The translations under genes and the position numbers were made by a program. DNA of 64,000 nt from Myxococcales bacterium (lineage in GTDB: Bacteria; Myxococcota; Polyangia; Nannocystales; Nannocystaceae): the NCBI GenBank assembly GCA_016793465.1, contig JAEUJW010000020.1, forward strand, positions 97,069 through 161,068. The letters are read 5' to 3'. The notes under the pieces are model-generated. The model made no database searches and was not told the DNA's origin. It saw only the letters and a list, made by a program, of their open reading frames with translations. Of this stretch, positions 1 to 8,181 are shown piece by piece; position 1 is the first letter of the stretch; each line of letters starts with the position of its first letter.

Positions 1-2
1 TC

Positions 3-797
3 GCGTACGGCGGCGACACCGAGCTGCTGTGGGGCCTGGTGCGGGCGGTCGAGGCGGGCTCGCTGGTGGTGGTGCGCCGCGAGGCGCCGGCGACCCGCGT
101 GACCGGGGGCGGCGGGGGCGGGGCGGGCGAGCCCGAGGAGCGCGGCGAGCCCGAGCCCGACGCGCGCACCCACTGGGTCGCGCTGCAGGTCGTCGACGAC
201 GACAGCGCCGAGCCGGTCGCGGGGCTCGAGCTCGCGGTGGTGCTGCCGGACGGCAGCGAGCAGAGGGTGACGACCGACGGCGGCGGGCGGGCCGAGCTGC
301 GCTCGTCCGAGGACGGCAGCTGCGACGTGCGGGCCGATCCGGCGGGCGCGTACGTCGGCGCGTGCGTGACGTTCGTCGGCTTCGGTCGCGCCTTTAAAAA
401 GGCGGCGTCGCCAGCGGGCAAGCAGGGGCTGGTGGCGCGCGGCAGGAAGATCCGCGGCGACGGCAAGCGCGTGCTGCTCGACGCCGTCGAGCACCGCGTG
501 CGCGACGGCGAGACCTGGGAGTCGGTCGCGGAGCTGTACGGCGTCGGCGCCGACGCGCTCATGCGCTTCAACTTCGACACCGCGGATCCGGCCGAGATCC
601 AGGTGGCGATGTCGCAGCACCTCGGGTGCTGGCGCCGCGATCCGGACAGCGGGCGCCTGCAGTTCAGCGACCTCGACGAGCCGGGGATCTTGCTGATCCC
701 GCGGGCGTGGCAGCGCAGCGTGACCACCGGCTACGAGCACATCCTGCGCGTGCGCGCGATCAAGGCGCCGGTCGGCCGTTATCTGTTCTCGGTGTGA
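3..797 (+). CDS. LysM-like, carboxypeptidase-regulatory-like protein, 5' truncated by the window edge
   Basis: The frame is open from the first bases of the window, so the true start lies upstream. Two parts are visible. The first is a small beta-sandwich-like segment beginning THWVALQVVDDDSAEPVAGL and continuing through a LPDGSEQRVTTDGGGRAEL stretch. That pattern (new property, 'tDG.G.a.L', then a short turn with C) is known from proteins encoded beside VgrG/PAAR genes of type VI secretion systems. The second is a LysM-like segment, HRVRDGETWESVAELYGV, followed by a region ending in ILLIPRAW. The following gene begins 3 bp after the stop, so the two are very likely cotranscribed. The link to type VI secretion is inference from domain style; no VgrG or Tss gene is in view. 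Confidence 0.7.
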   Translation, partial: AYGGDTELLWGLVRAVEAGSLVVVRREAPATRVTGGGGGGAGEPEERGEPEPDARTHWVALQVVDDDSAEPVAGLELAVVLPDGSEQRVTTDGGGRAELRSSEDGSCDVRADPAGAYVGACVTFVGFGRAFKKAASPAGKQGLVARGRKIRGDGKRVLLDAVEHRVRDGETWESVAELYGVGADALMRFNFDTADPAEIQVAMSQHLGCWRRDPDSGRLQFSDLDEPGILLIPRAWQRSVTTGYEHILRVRAIKAPVGRYLFSV

Positions 798-800
798 ACC

Positions 801-3800
801 ATGCATGAGCAAGTGAAATATCCGCTCGACCCGACGCTCTTCTGGGAGTGCGTCGGCATGTTCGCCGGCTGGGACTACTCGTTCATCCCGTACTTCTTCC
901 CCAGCGCCGACGCGCGCGCCGGCTACCCGGGGGCACTACTAAAATTGGGGCGCTCGCTGGGGGCGGGCGGGTTCCAGGAGACCACGCTCGACGCCGACGC
1001 GCTCGCGCCGACCAACTATAAGAGGCGCAAGTACACCAACTGCTGCATGTTCGCGGAGGGCGTGCTGATCGGCGCGGCGCTGCGGACCCACGGCTCGGGG
1101 TTCGCGCGCGGGTGGACGCTCGAGCACCACAAGGGGGCGATGAACACCAGCCAGGTGTTCCCCGGGCCGCCGCGGGCCTACGTCGACGCGGGCATCGCCA
1201 CGCCGATCGACATCAAGAAGTTCGTCGAGCCCGAGCGCAACGCGGTCTACGTGATCCAGACGGCGCACCACGTGTGGTTCATCGTCGACTGCGACGGCGA
1301 GCACTGCCTGCGCCTCGAGGCCAACGTCGGCGGCGGCTCGCGCAAGGAGTTCAACGAGGGCGGGTTCTACGGCGGGGCGGCGTTCGCGGGGGTCGGTCGG
1401 GTCGGCGCCGACAACACGCCGTGGATCGCCGACCGCGGCGAGCTGACCGCCAAGGTGCGCGCGCGCGGCGGCAAGGACTACACCTGGGAGGCGCTGCGCC
1501 GCGGCATCCTCGCGGACCTCGCGGCCGAGGCGTCGTCGCGTTATGTGTCGATGGCGAAGGTCGGGTTCCGCACCGCGGTCGACCCGCGCCACGTGGCGTT
1601 CCCGTTCGAGCCGCCGGGCGTCGACGGGGTGACCGCGGCCGCGGCCTACGCCCGCAACGAGGGCCTGCAGCACGGGTTCTTCCCGCTCGGCGGGCACCGC
1701 AGCATCCACACGGGCGTGCACTTCTCGCCGCGGCTCGGCGAGCGGCTGGTCGAGCGGCGGAGCGACGGCGAGGCGGCGCCGGGCGGCGGGGCGGACCTGC
1801 TGCCGGTGCGCTGCATGATGCCCGGCACGCTGGTGGCGGTGCGCCTGGCCAACGCGGCCGGCGCGGGGCCGACGGCGGTGGCCGACGAGCGGCGGCGCTC
1901 GGCCGAGGACCTGACGCGCGGGACCAACGGATTCGCGCTGGTGCGCCACGACCTGCAGGCGCTCGACGCGGCGGGCGAGGCGATCGCCGGCGAGCGGTTC
2001 GCCATCCACACCCTGTACATGCACCTGAGCTCGCCGGGCTGGAGCGGCGACGCCGAGCCGTACGCGGCGGTGCCGTGGCTCAACACGCTGCTGCGGCCGG
2101 GCCAGGGCGCGGCGATCGGCGTCGACCCGGGCGACAGGAGCACGTTCGCGCGGCGGTTCTTCACCGCCGAGCCGGTCGAGGACGCCGTGATCAAGCGCGC
2201 CGGCAAGAAGGCCCGGCCGATCAAGACGCTCGGCGCGACCTTCGTGCACGAGGAGGCGACCGGCTTCGGGCGCGGCGCCGAGGGCGTCGCGGTCACGCGG
2301 GCGCCGGAGCGGCGGTTCGCGCAGGCGCGCAAGCTGCTGCGCTCGACCGACGAGCACCACAAGGTGCTGACGCTGCTCGACATGCGGATCCCCGTCGACC
2401 GCGGCGAGCTGCTCGGCTTCGCCGGCGACCTGCTGCACTGGGAGGTATTCGCGCCGAAGGGGGAGGGCGGATCTCCGCTGGCCGCGCTGCTCGAGTACGC
2501 CGCCGAGGTCCTCGGGTTCGCGCCGGGGTTTCCAGTTATCAAAGAGTCGGAGAGCGACAACCTGCTGCAGCCGGCCGAGCTGAGGGCGCTGCTGGCGACG
2601 CTGCCGGCCGGGCCGCGCGAGCGGCTGCAGCGCAACTGGCTCGGCGAGTCGGGGGACCGGCCCAACTTCAACGACGCCGAGCTGCCGCGCGAGTACCACG
2701 ACCCGGCGGGGCTGCCGTTCACGGCCCGGCCGGCGAAGGACGCGCCCGCGGCGGCGTCGACGTGCGCCGGCAACAAGCACGACGGGTGCGCCGCGCAGAA
2801 CCTGTGGTACTCGGGCACGGTCGAGGTGCTCGTGCATCCGTTCAAGGAGGCGGGCGCGACGGGGGCGCCGGCGCCGACGTGGGAGGGCGAGCTGAAGTTC
2901 GCCCTCGAGTTCGAGCCGCGGCCGCCCGGCGACGGCGAGCGCGAGTACACGACGAAGGTGAAGGGCGGCATGGCGACGGTCGAGGTGGCGATCCCGGCGA
3001 TGGCGCGCGGCGTCAAGATCACCGCGCGTACCCCGGGCCTGCACGTCGAGGCGGTCGCGGCCCCGGGCGAGGGCGCGGACCGGCACAAGGACATCGAGGC
3101 GCGGCGCGGACAATTGACGGCGCTGCTGCCGATGCGCTGGCGCCACGTGGTGGTCGAGCACTGCAACGAGTGGACGACCGAGGGCCTGACCAAGACGCTC
3201 GAGAAGCGGCTCGAGGGCCCGGTGAAGCCGGCGGTCGAGGCGATCGCGTGGTGGGGCCACGACGAGGCGGTCGTCGGCGAGCCCGGGCGCACGCTGTTCG
3301 GCGGCGCGGCCGATCAGCTGCCGCCGGGCGCCAGGCTGGTCCACAACGCCAACCCGGTCAGCGTGGCGTGGGTGATCGAGCAGCTGATCCACGCGCGCCG
3401 GCTGACGGTGGTGCCGTGCGACCCGGACTCGAGCGCGGCCGCGGACCCGCCGCTGTTCGCCGGCTGGGTGCCGATCGAGGCGGTCGAGCGCGCGCACCTG
3501 GTCGGCGCGGCGGCGGTGCAGGCGGTGGCCGTCGCGCCGCGCGAGGACTACCTCGACGACCTGCAGTTCGCGGCGAGCATCGACGGGCGCGACTACCCGC
3601 TGGCGCCGCCGGGCTCGTACAGCGACGGCGTGCTGGCGGTGCGCCCGAACGTGCCGCTGTGGGGCGACGCGCGCCTGAAGCTGCTGCGCGGCGAGTCGAC
3701 GGTCGCGCCGGCGCGGGCGATCGGCCCGGCACACTTGAAATTTGCGGTGCCGACGCTGGCGGGCGCGCCGATCGACCCCGGCGATCCGGACACGGTGGCG

Positions 3801-4853
3801 CTGCTGCAGCCGCCGCTGGCCCCGCGCAAGGGCCACGCGAAGTGGTGCTTCGAGGTGCCGTGGTCGAGCAACCGCCCCGAGGCGATCCGCGGGTGGGTCG
3901 TGCTACGCACGCGCCAGGGCGACGGCGAGTACGCGCCCGTCGAGGGCTACGGCGTCCCGGTGACGGCGACCAGCGCCGGCAAGGGCAAGGGCGGGGCGCA
4001 GCGCGACGGGTTCGTCACCGCCGCGAGCGCGGGCGGCAAGCTGGTCGGCGCGTTCCCGTGGAAGCAGTACGAGGAGGCCGGCGCGACCGCGGTGGCGCGC
4101 ACGCTGGTGCAGGCGCTGGCGGCGCTGCGCAAGCAGGTCGCGTTCAAGCTGGTGGCGATCGGCGCGACCGGCGAGCAGGCGACCCTCGAGTGCGAGCCCG
4201 AGAAGTTCGGCAAGCTGGACGGGCTGGCGCGGCGGCTGGCGCGGGTCGACGCGGTCGGCGAGGACGGCAAGCAGCTGACCCTAACCGTGCTCGCGGGCGA
4301 GTTCCTCGAGGTCGACTTCGACCCGACGCCGGCGCTCGAGCGGGCGATCGCCGAGGTCGGGACCGACGCGCCGACCGAGGTGTCGTTCGGCGTGCTGTTC
4401 GTGCTCGGCCAGGCCCCCGGCGCCCAGAGCCTGAAGATCGACGAGCAGCTCGACCTCGCCGGCAAGCTGGCGCAGCCGCACCGCTGCGGCTGGGCGGACG
4501 CGGCGAGCGTGGTGCTGCAGCGGCCGAGCATCGGCGAGATCACGGCGCGGCTGACGATCGGCGCCAAGAAGTCGCGGCTGACGCTGTCGGCGCCGCTGCA
4601 GGGCGGCGAGGCGGCCTACTGGAAGAAGGCCGGGCCCGGCTTCAAGATCGCCGGGCTGACGGGGGTGCCGGGGCGCGTGGGCGACGTGTCGTCGGGCACG
4701 GTCCACCTCAGCTTCGACGTGCCGGCCGCGGCGTTCGACAAGACCATCACGGTGACGGCCACGGTCAAGAGCAAGGCGCTGTGCCGCGGGCTGCAGGTCG
4801 CCCAGGGCAGCGTCGAGCTGCCGGCGCCGCTGGTGTACACGATCGAGAGGTGA
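801..4853 (+). CDS. Large protein with NlpC/P60-like and degenerate M23 peptidase-like regions
   Basis: 1350 residues, starting at the ATG 3 bp after the upstream stop. No exact family recognised. Residues 77-175 resemble a papain-fold (NlpC/P60/CHAP) unit: a Cys pair C81-C82 opening a helix (TNCCMFAEGVLIG), then H156-H157 in TAHHVWFIVD, then an acidic residue in LRLEAN. Residues 295-550 run in the order of an M23 zinc peptidase: GHRSIHTGVHFSP (H299, H303, H307), HTLYMHLSSP (H403, H408) and DLLHWEVFAP (H546). The last motif normally reads HLHFEV, and the catalytic first His is Leu here, so this domain may be inactive. The remaining 800 residues are beta-rich and unassigned. A role in peptidoglycan cutting or binding, possibly as a secreted effector, is inferred from these motifs and the LysM neighbour. 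Confidence 0.65.
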   Translation: MHEQVKYPLDPTLFWECVGMFAGWDYSFIPYFFPSADARAGYPGALLKLGRSLGAGGFQETTLDADALAPTNYKRRKYTNCCMFAEGVLIGAALRTHGSGFARGWTLEHHKGAMNTSQVFPGPPRAYVDAGIATPIDIKKFVEPERNAVYVIQTAHHVWFIVDCDGEHCLRLEANVGGGSRKEFNEGGFYGGAAFAGVGRVGADNTPWIADRGELTAKVRARGGKDYTWEALRRGILADLAAEASSRYVSMAKVGFRTAVDPRHVAFPFEPPGVDGVTAAAAYARNEGLQHGFFPLGGHRSIHTGVHFSPRLGERLVERRSDGEAAPGGGADLLPVRCMMPGTLVAVRLANAAGAGPTAVADERRRSAEDLTRGTNGFALVRHDLQALDAAGEAIAGERFAIHTLYMHLSSPGWSGDAEPYAAVPWLNTLLRPGQGAAIGVDPGDRSTFARRFFTAEPVEDAVIKRAGKKARPIKTLGATFVHEEATGFGRGAEGVAVTRAPERRFAQARKLLRSTDEHHKVLTLLDMRIPVDRGELLGFAGDLLHWEVFAPKGEGGSPLAALLEYAAEVLGFAPGFPVIKESESDNLLQPAELRALLATLPAGPRERLQRNWLGESGDRPNFNDAELPREYHDPAGLPFTARPAKDAPAAASTCAGNKHDGCAAQNLWYSGTVEVLVHPFKEAGATGAPAPTWEGELKFALEFEPRPPGDGEREYTTKVKGGMATVEVAIPAMARGVKITARTPGLHVEAVAAPGEGADRHKDIEARRGQLTALLPMRWRHVVVEHCNEWTTEGLTKTLEKRLEGPVKPAVEAIAWWGHDEAVVGEPGRTLFGGAADQLPPGARLVHNANPVSVAWVIEQLIHARRLTVVPCDPDSSAAADPPLFAGWVPIEAVERAHLVGAAAVQAVAVAPREDYLDDLQFAASIDGRDYPLAPPGSYSDGVLAVRPNVPLWGDARLKLLRGESTVAPARAIGPAHLKFAVPTLAGAPIDPGDPDTVALLQPPLAPRKGHAKWCFEVPWSSNRPEAIRGWVVLRTRQGDGEYAPVEGYGVPVTATSAGKGKGGAQRDGFVTAASAGGKLVGAFPWKQYEEAGATAVARTLVQALAALRKQVAFKLVAIGATGEQATLECEPEKFGKLDGLARRLARVDAVGEDGKQLTLTVLAGEFLEVDFDPTPALERAIAEVGTDAPTEVSFGVLFVLGQAPGAQSLKIDEQLDLAGKLAQPHRCGWADAASVVLQRPSIGEITARLTIGAKKSRLTLSAPLQGGEAAYWKKAGPGFKIAGLTGVPGRVGDVSSGTVHLSFDVPAAAFDKTITVTATVKSKALCRGLQVAQGSVELPAPLVYTIER

Positions 4854-4856
4854 TGC

Positions 4857-6170
4857 ATGGGGGCGTCGGAATTCATCCCGCTGAGCCGCGACGGCGTCAT
4901 CCGCTTCCAGGTGGTGCCGGAGACCCGGCTGAGCGCGAGGATCTCGCAGGCGGAGCTGCGCCTGCCGGAGCTGCGCCTGCAGCTCTCGGGGACCACGGTG
5001 GCGCTGCCGGACCGCACGCCGGTGCAGGTGCTGGCGACCGCGGGCGACCCGGACGTGGCCTCGGCGGTGACGGTGCCGCTGGCGGTGCCCGGCTACAAGC
5101 CGGGGGTGACGACGCCGGTGGCGTGCTCGCTGGCGGCGACCATCGACCTGGTCGCGTGCGGGGCGCTCGGGCGGCGGGCGGTGATCGACCTGGCGCTGAC
5201 GCCGAACTTCCCGCGGACCGCGAAGGTGCCGCTGCTCGAGCACGCCGTCGACCTCGAGTGCAGGGTCGCCGTCGAGGCCGCGGGGGCGGCGAGCATCGGC
5301 TCGCCGGTGACGCTGACGCCGATCGTCGCCGCCGCCCTGGCCGACGCGCAGCTGCGCCTGACGATCAAGGAGGTCGACAGCGGCGAGGGCGAGGCCGCCG
5401 GCGGCAAGGCCAGGGACGGGCAGCCGACCACGCAGATCCGCTGGGAGGGCGGGCTGACCGCGCCGGCCGAGCAGCGGCGGCGTACCTGGTACGTCGGCTG
5501 CGCCAGCGAGTCGCAGGAGCTCGAGTACCCGCACGCCGACGAGGCGGCGGCCTACGACTTCACGTTCGAGCTCGAGGTGTCGTTCGACGGCGAGACGTTC
5601 TACCCGGTGGCCGGGGCGGCGCCGCAGCTCACGGTGCCGCGCCCGCGCCTCGGCGTCTTCGAGGTCGCGCAGACCGAGCTCGACGCGCTCGAGGTGCGCG
5701 CGCAGGTCGAGGGCATCGACCCGGCGTTCGCGCTGGCGGTCAACCTCGAGCTGTGGAAGGTCGGGGTCAAGAAGGCCGTGGTCGGCCGCAGGTGCGCGCT
5801 GCAGGGCGGGGCGCTGGTCGAGGCGTTCACCGGCCTGAAGGCGCTCGGGCTGAGGCCGGGCGACACGGTGTTCGCGCTGCTGTCGCTGGCGCCCGAGGCC
5901 GCGGCGCGGCCGGTCGCCAGCGCGTCGCACTGGCTGGAGTTCGACGCCTCGCGCTCGCTGCCGGGGTCGCGCTACGCGGCGGCGGTGCTGAGCACGCGGC
6001 TGAAGATCGCCGGGGCGCCGAAGCCGGCGGCGGACAGGGTCGAGGCGCCGGCGAAGAAGCCGGCGGCGAGCAAGAAGGCCGGCGCGGCCAGGCCCGCGGG
6101 CGCGGCCAAGAAGGCGGCCGCCGCCAGGCCGGCGGCCGGGCCGAAGCCGGTCAAGCCGCGCGCGAAGTGA
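4857..6170 (+). CDS. Hypothetical protein with Lys/Ala-rich histone H1-like tail
   Basis: 437 residues, ATG 3 bp after the previous stop, so the third gene of the same operon. No family recognised. The body (residues 1-395) is predicted from its alternation to be mostly beta strand, with recurring VPL/TLTP segments like stacked immunoglobulin-like modules. The last 40 residues are almost only Ala, Lys, Pro and Arg (KKPAASKKAGAARPAG), like the tails of histone H1-type proteins or of proteins that bind polyanions. No signal peptide or membrane segment is visible. As the partner of a likely cell-wall enzyme, it could be a chaperone, adaptor or immunity protein, but nothing in the sequence decides this. 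Confidence 0.7.
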   Translation: MGASEFIPLSRDGVIRFQVVPETRLSARISQAELRLPELRLQLSGTTVALPDRTPVQVLATAGDPDVASAVTVPLAVPGYKPGVTTPVACSLAATIDLVACGALGRRAVIDLALTPNFPRTAKVPLLEHAVDLECRVAVEAAGAASIGSPVTLTPIVAAALADAQLRLTIKEVDSGEGEAAGGKARDGQPTTQIRWEGGLTAPAEQRRRTWYVGCASESQELEYPHADEAAAYDFTFELEVSFDGETFYPVAGAAPQLTVPRPRLGVFEVAQTELDALEVRAQVEGIDPAFALAVNLELWKVGVKKAVVGRRCALQGGALVEAFTGLKALGLRPGDTVFALLSLAPEAAARPVASASHWLEFDASRSLPGSRYAAAVLSTRLKIAGAPKPAADRVEAPAKKPAASKKAGAARPAGAAKKAAAARPAAGPKPVKPRAK

Positions 6171-6175
6171 GGGGC

Positions 6176-6195
6176 GGCTGTCCCGAGGGACAGCC
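6176..6195. repeat. Perfect 20-bp palindrome behind the stop codon
   Basis: GGCTGTCCCGAGGGACAGCC has two 9-bp arms around a 2-bp centre and lies 5 bp after the stop at 6168-6170. No T-tract follows, so it is not a standard terminator. It is the best copy of a palindrome family that recurs in this window, including inside genes. Confidence 0.8.
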
Positions 6196-6200
6196 GGTCC

Positions 6201-6502
6201 GTCCGCCCCGGCGATAGCGAGCTCCCGGGCCTGGTGCGCCTCGCTCGCGCCGACCCGGTCGATGCGGTCGGCCAGCGCTACGCGATGCCGGAGAGCGGGC
6301 GCTACAAGCGGACCGCGGACTCGTGCCCGTTCCGCTTCTCGGCGGTGGGCCTCGACCGCGAGGCCGAGCCGTCAGCAAGATCACCGCGTGGCCCGACGGC
6401 CCCGAGGACCTGTACGTCGAGCGTGACCGAGACCTGATCTGGACGACCGCCGAGCGCCCGAACAAGCGGGTCACCCTCGGCGTCCCCATGCAGGGCTACT
6501 GA
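6201..6502 (+). pseudogene. Frameshifted coding remnant
   Basis: Two coding-like stretches in different frames abut here. The upstream part reads VRPGDSELPGLVRLARADPV up to about 6370. The downstream part reads SKITAWPDGPEDLYV then DLIWTTAERPNKRVTLGVPM and stops at TGA 6500-6502. Both have the codon bias of neighbouring genes and neither has a start of its own, so this looks like the decayed 3' part of a gene broken by a frameshift near 6370. The family was not recognised. Confidence 0.4.
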
Positions 6503-6549
6503 CGGCGCTCGCCCCCACCACGCGGCGCACATCGAGCGCGTCGGCCGGG

Positions 6550-6579
6550 TTGCGCCGGCGCGTGCGCGCGGCCTACGAT
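6550..6579 (+). promoter_or_regulatory. Candidate leaderless sigma-70-type promoter
   Basis: TTGCGC (6550-6555) and TACGAT (6574-6579) are separated by 18 bp, and the ATG of the copper lipoprotein gene follows only 6 bp after the -10 box. Transcription would then begin at or next to the start codon. Confidence 0.4.
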
Positions 6580-6585
6580 CGACGG

Positions 6586-7899
6586 ATGTCGCCGCTCCGC
6601 ATCGTCGCCGCGTGTCTGCTGCTCTCGTCCGCCTGCGGCGACACGGGCGCGGCCGGCGAGACGGAGAGCGGATCGTCGAGCGCGACGTCGGCGACGGGCG
6701 AGGCGGCGACGGGCGAGGCGCCGACGACCGGCGCGCCGGTCGACCCGGACGCGGTCACCTACTACGAGCACGTGCGGCCGATCCTCGCCGCCCACTGTGT
6801 GGCCTGCCACACGGCGGGCGGCATCGGCCCGCTGGCGCTCGACAGCTACGCGGCGGCGGCGCCGTTCGCCGGCCTGATCGCCGCGGTCACCGGGTCGCGG
6901 CAGATGCCGCCGTACCCCGCCGACGCCAGCGGCGCGTGCGGCGAGTTCCGCGACGCGCGCTGGCTCGCCGACGACGAGCTGACGACGCTGGCCGACTGGG
7001 CCGCGCAGGGCGCCCTCGCCGGCGACGCGAGCATCGCCCCGCCCGAGGTCCCGCCGCTGCCGCGCCTGACCGGCGACGTGCGCACCGCGGCCATGCCGAC
7101 GGCCTACGTGCCGAGCGCGAGCATGCCCGACGACTACCGCTGCTTCGTGGTCGACAGCCCGGCGGTCGGCGACAGCTTCATCACCGGCTTCGACGTGCGC
7201 CCGGGCGACGCGCGCATCGTCCACCACGTGGTGGTGTTCACGCCGAACACGCCGGAGGCCGCGAGCGCGGCGGAGGCGCTCGACGCGGCCGAGGCCGGGC
7301 CCGGCTACACCTGCTTCGGCGCCTCGGGGGTCGACGCCGAGGTGGCGGCGGCGTGGGCCCCGGGCGGCGGCGCGACGCGCTTCCCCGCGGGCACCGGCGT
7401 GGCGCTGCGGCCCGGCAAGCTGATCCTCCAGCTCCACTACAACACCGCGGCGGCCGTGGGCGTGCCCGACCAGACCGCGGTCGACCTCGAGATCGTGACC
7501 GACGGGGTCGAGCAGCTGCGGTTCGTCGGCCTGGTCGACCAGGACCTGTCGCTGCCGCCGGGCCTGCCCGAGGCCGAGGCCGGCTTCACCACGCCGACGA
7601 CCGACGACGTGGCCACGGTGAGCATCCACGGGGTGTTCCCGCACATGCACACGATCGGCCGCACGCTCCGCATGGTGGCGCACGAGCCGGGCGGCGACCG
7701 CTGCATGCTCGACGTCCCGCGCTGGGACTTCCACTGGCAGCTGTTCTACTTCTACGAGCAGCCGCTCGAGTTCGACCCCAGCTACCCGGCGACGCTGCGC
7801 TGCACCTACGACACGACCGGCCGCGAGCAGACGACGGTGTTCGGCGAGGGCACGATGGACGAGATGTGCGTGCTCGGCCTGTGGGTCACCGGCGTCTGA
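6586..7899 (+). CDS. Lipoprotein: cytochrome c motif plus copper type II monooxygenase-like domains
   Basis: 437 residues from the ATG at 6586; an upstream in-frame start at 6550 would precede the signal peptide and overlap the promoter. The N terminus is a lipoprotein signal (ACLLLSSAC, Cys about residue 17) followed by a Ser/Thr/Gly linker. Next comes a haem-binding CVACH motif about 45 residues into the mature protein. The rest follows the two-domain copper type II ascorbate-dependent monooxygenase (PHM) fold: HHVVVF (CuH site), LQLHYN, PHMHTIG and a terminal MDEMC with the Met/Cys ligand position. Proteins pairing CXXCH with this fold are common in myxobacteria and planctomycetes. The substrate is unknown. 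It acts outside the cytoplasm, lipid-anchored. Confidence 0.85.
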   Translation: MSPLRIVAACLLLSSACGDTGAAGETESGSSSATSATGEAATGEAPTTGAPVDPDAVTYYEHVRPILAAHCVACHTAGGIGPLALDSYAAAAPFAGLIAAVTGSRQMPPYPADASGACGEFRDARWLADDELTTLADWAAQGALAGDASIAPPEVPPLPRLTGDVRTAAMPTAYVPSASMPDDYRCFVVDSPAVGDSFITGFDVRPGDARIVHHVVVFTPNTPEAASAAEALDAAEAGPGYTCFGASGVDAEVAAAWAPGGGATRFPAGTGVALRPGKLILQLHYNTAAAVGVPDQTAVDLEIVTDGVEQLRFVGLVDQDLSLPPGLPEAEAGFTTPTTDDVATVSIHGVFPHMHTIGRTLRMVAHEPGGDRCMLDVPRWDFHWQLFYFYEQPLEFDPSYPATLRCTYDTTGREQTTVFGEGTMDEMCVLGLWVTGV

Positions 7900-8149
7900 C
7901 GCGGGCGACGGAGGCGGCGCTCACCAGCCGACCGTGGTCTGGATGAAGGCGGAGAGCGGGCACCTCAGCGACGGCGAGATCGAGACGTGGATGGTGAAGG
8001 TCACCCGCCTGCGTCTCGAGCGAGACGGGGGGTTGCGCTCAAGTATCCAAGCAACGATACGCCCGGTCGAGGAGGCGGGGAAGTTATCGCGGCTGCATGC
8101 GATGCAGATTGTATTTTATGTTATCTCCAATACGCGGATTTCATACGAT

Positions 8150-8175
8150 GGACGGCGACCGTCCCGTGCTACGGG
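8150..8175 (+). promoter_or_regulatory. Two abutting short hairpins before the oxygenase start
   Basis: GGACGGcgaCCGTCC (8150-8164) and CCCGTgctACGGG (8163-8175) overlap by two bases and end 6 bp before the ATG at 8182. The preceding 100 bp are unusually AT-rich for this genome and hold another short palindrome, CTGCATgcgATGCAG at 8092-8106. Any control of the oxygenase mRNA is inferred. Confidence 0.35.
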
Positions 8176-8181
8176 TGCGGG

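Noticed and set aside
7987..8181. N-terminal extension of the 2OG oxygenase
   Set aside because: AT-rich with noncoding composition and several hairpins; the domain begins normally after ATG 8182.
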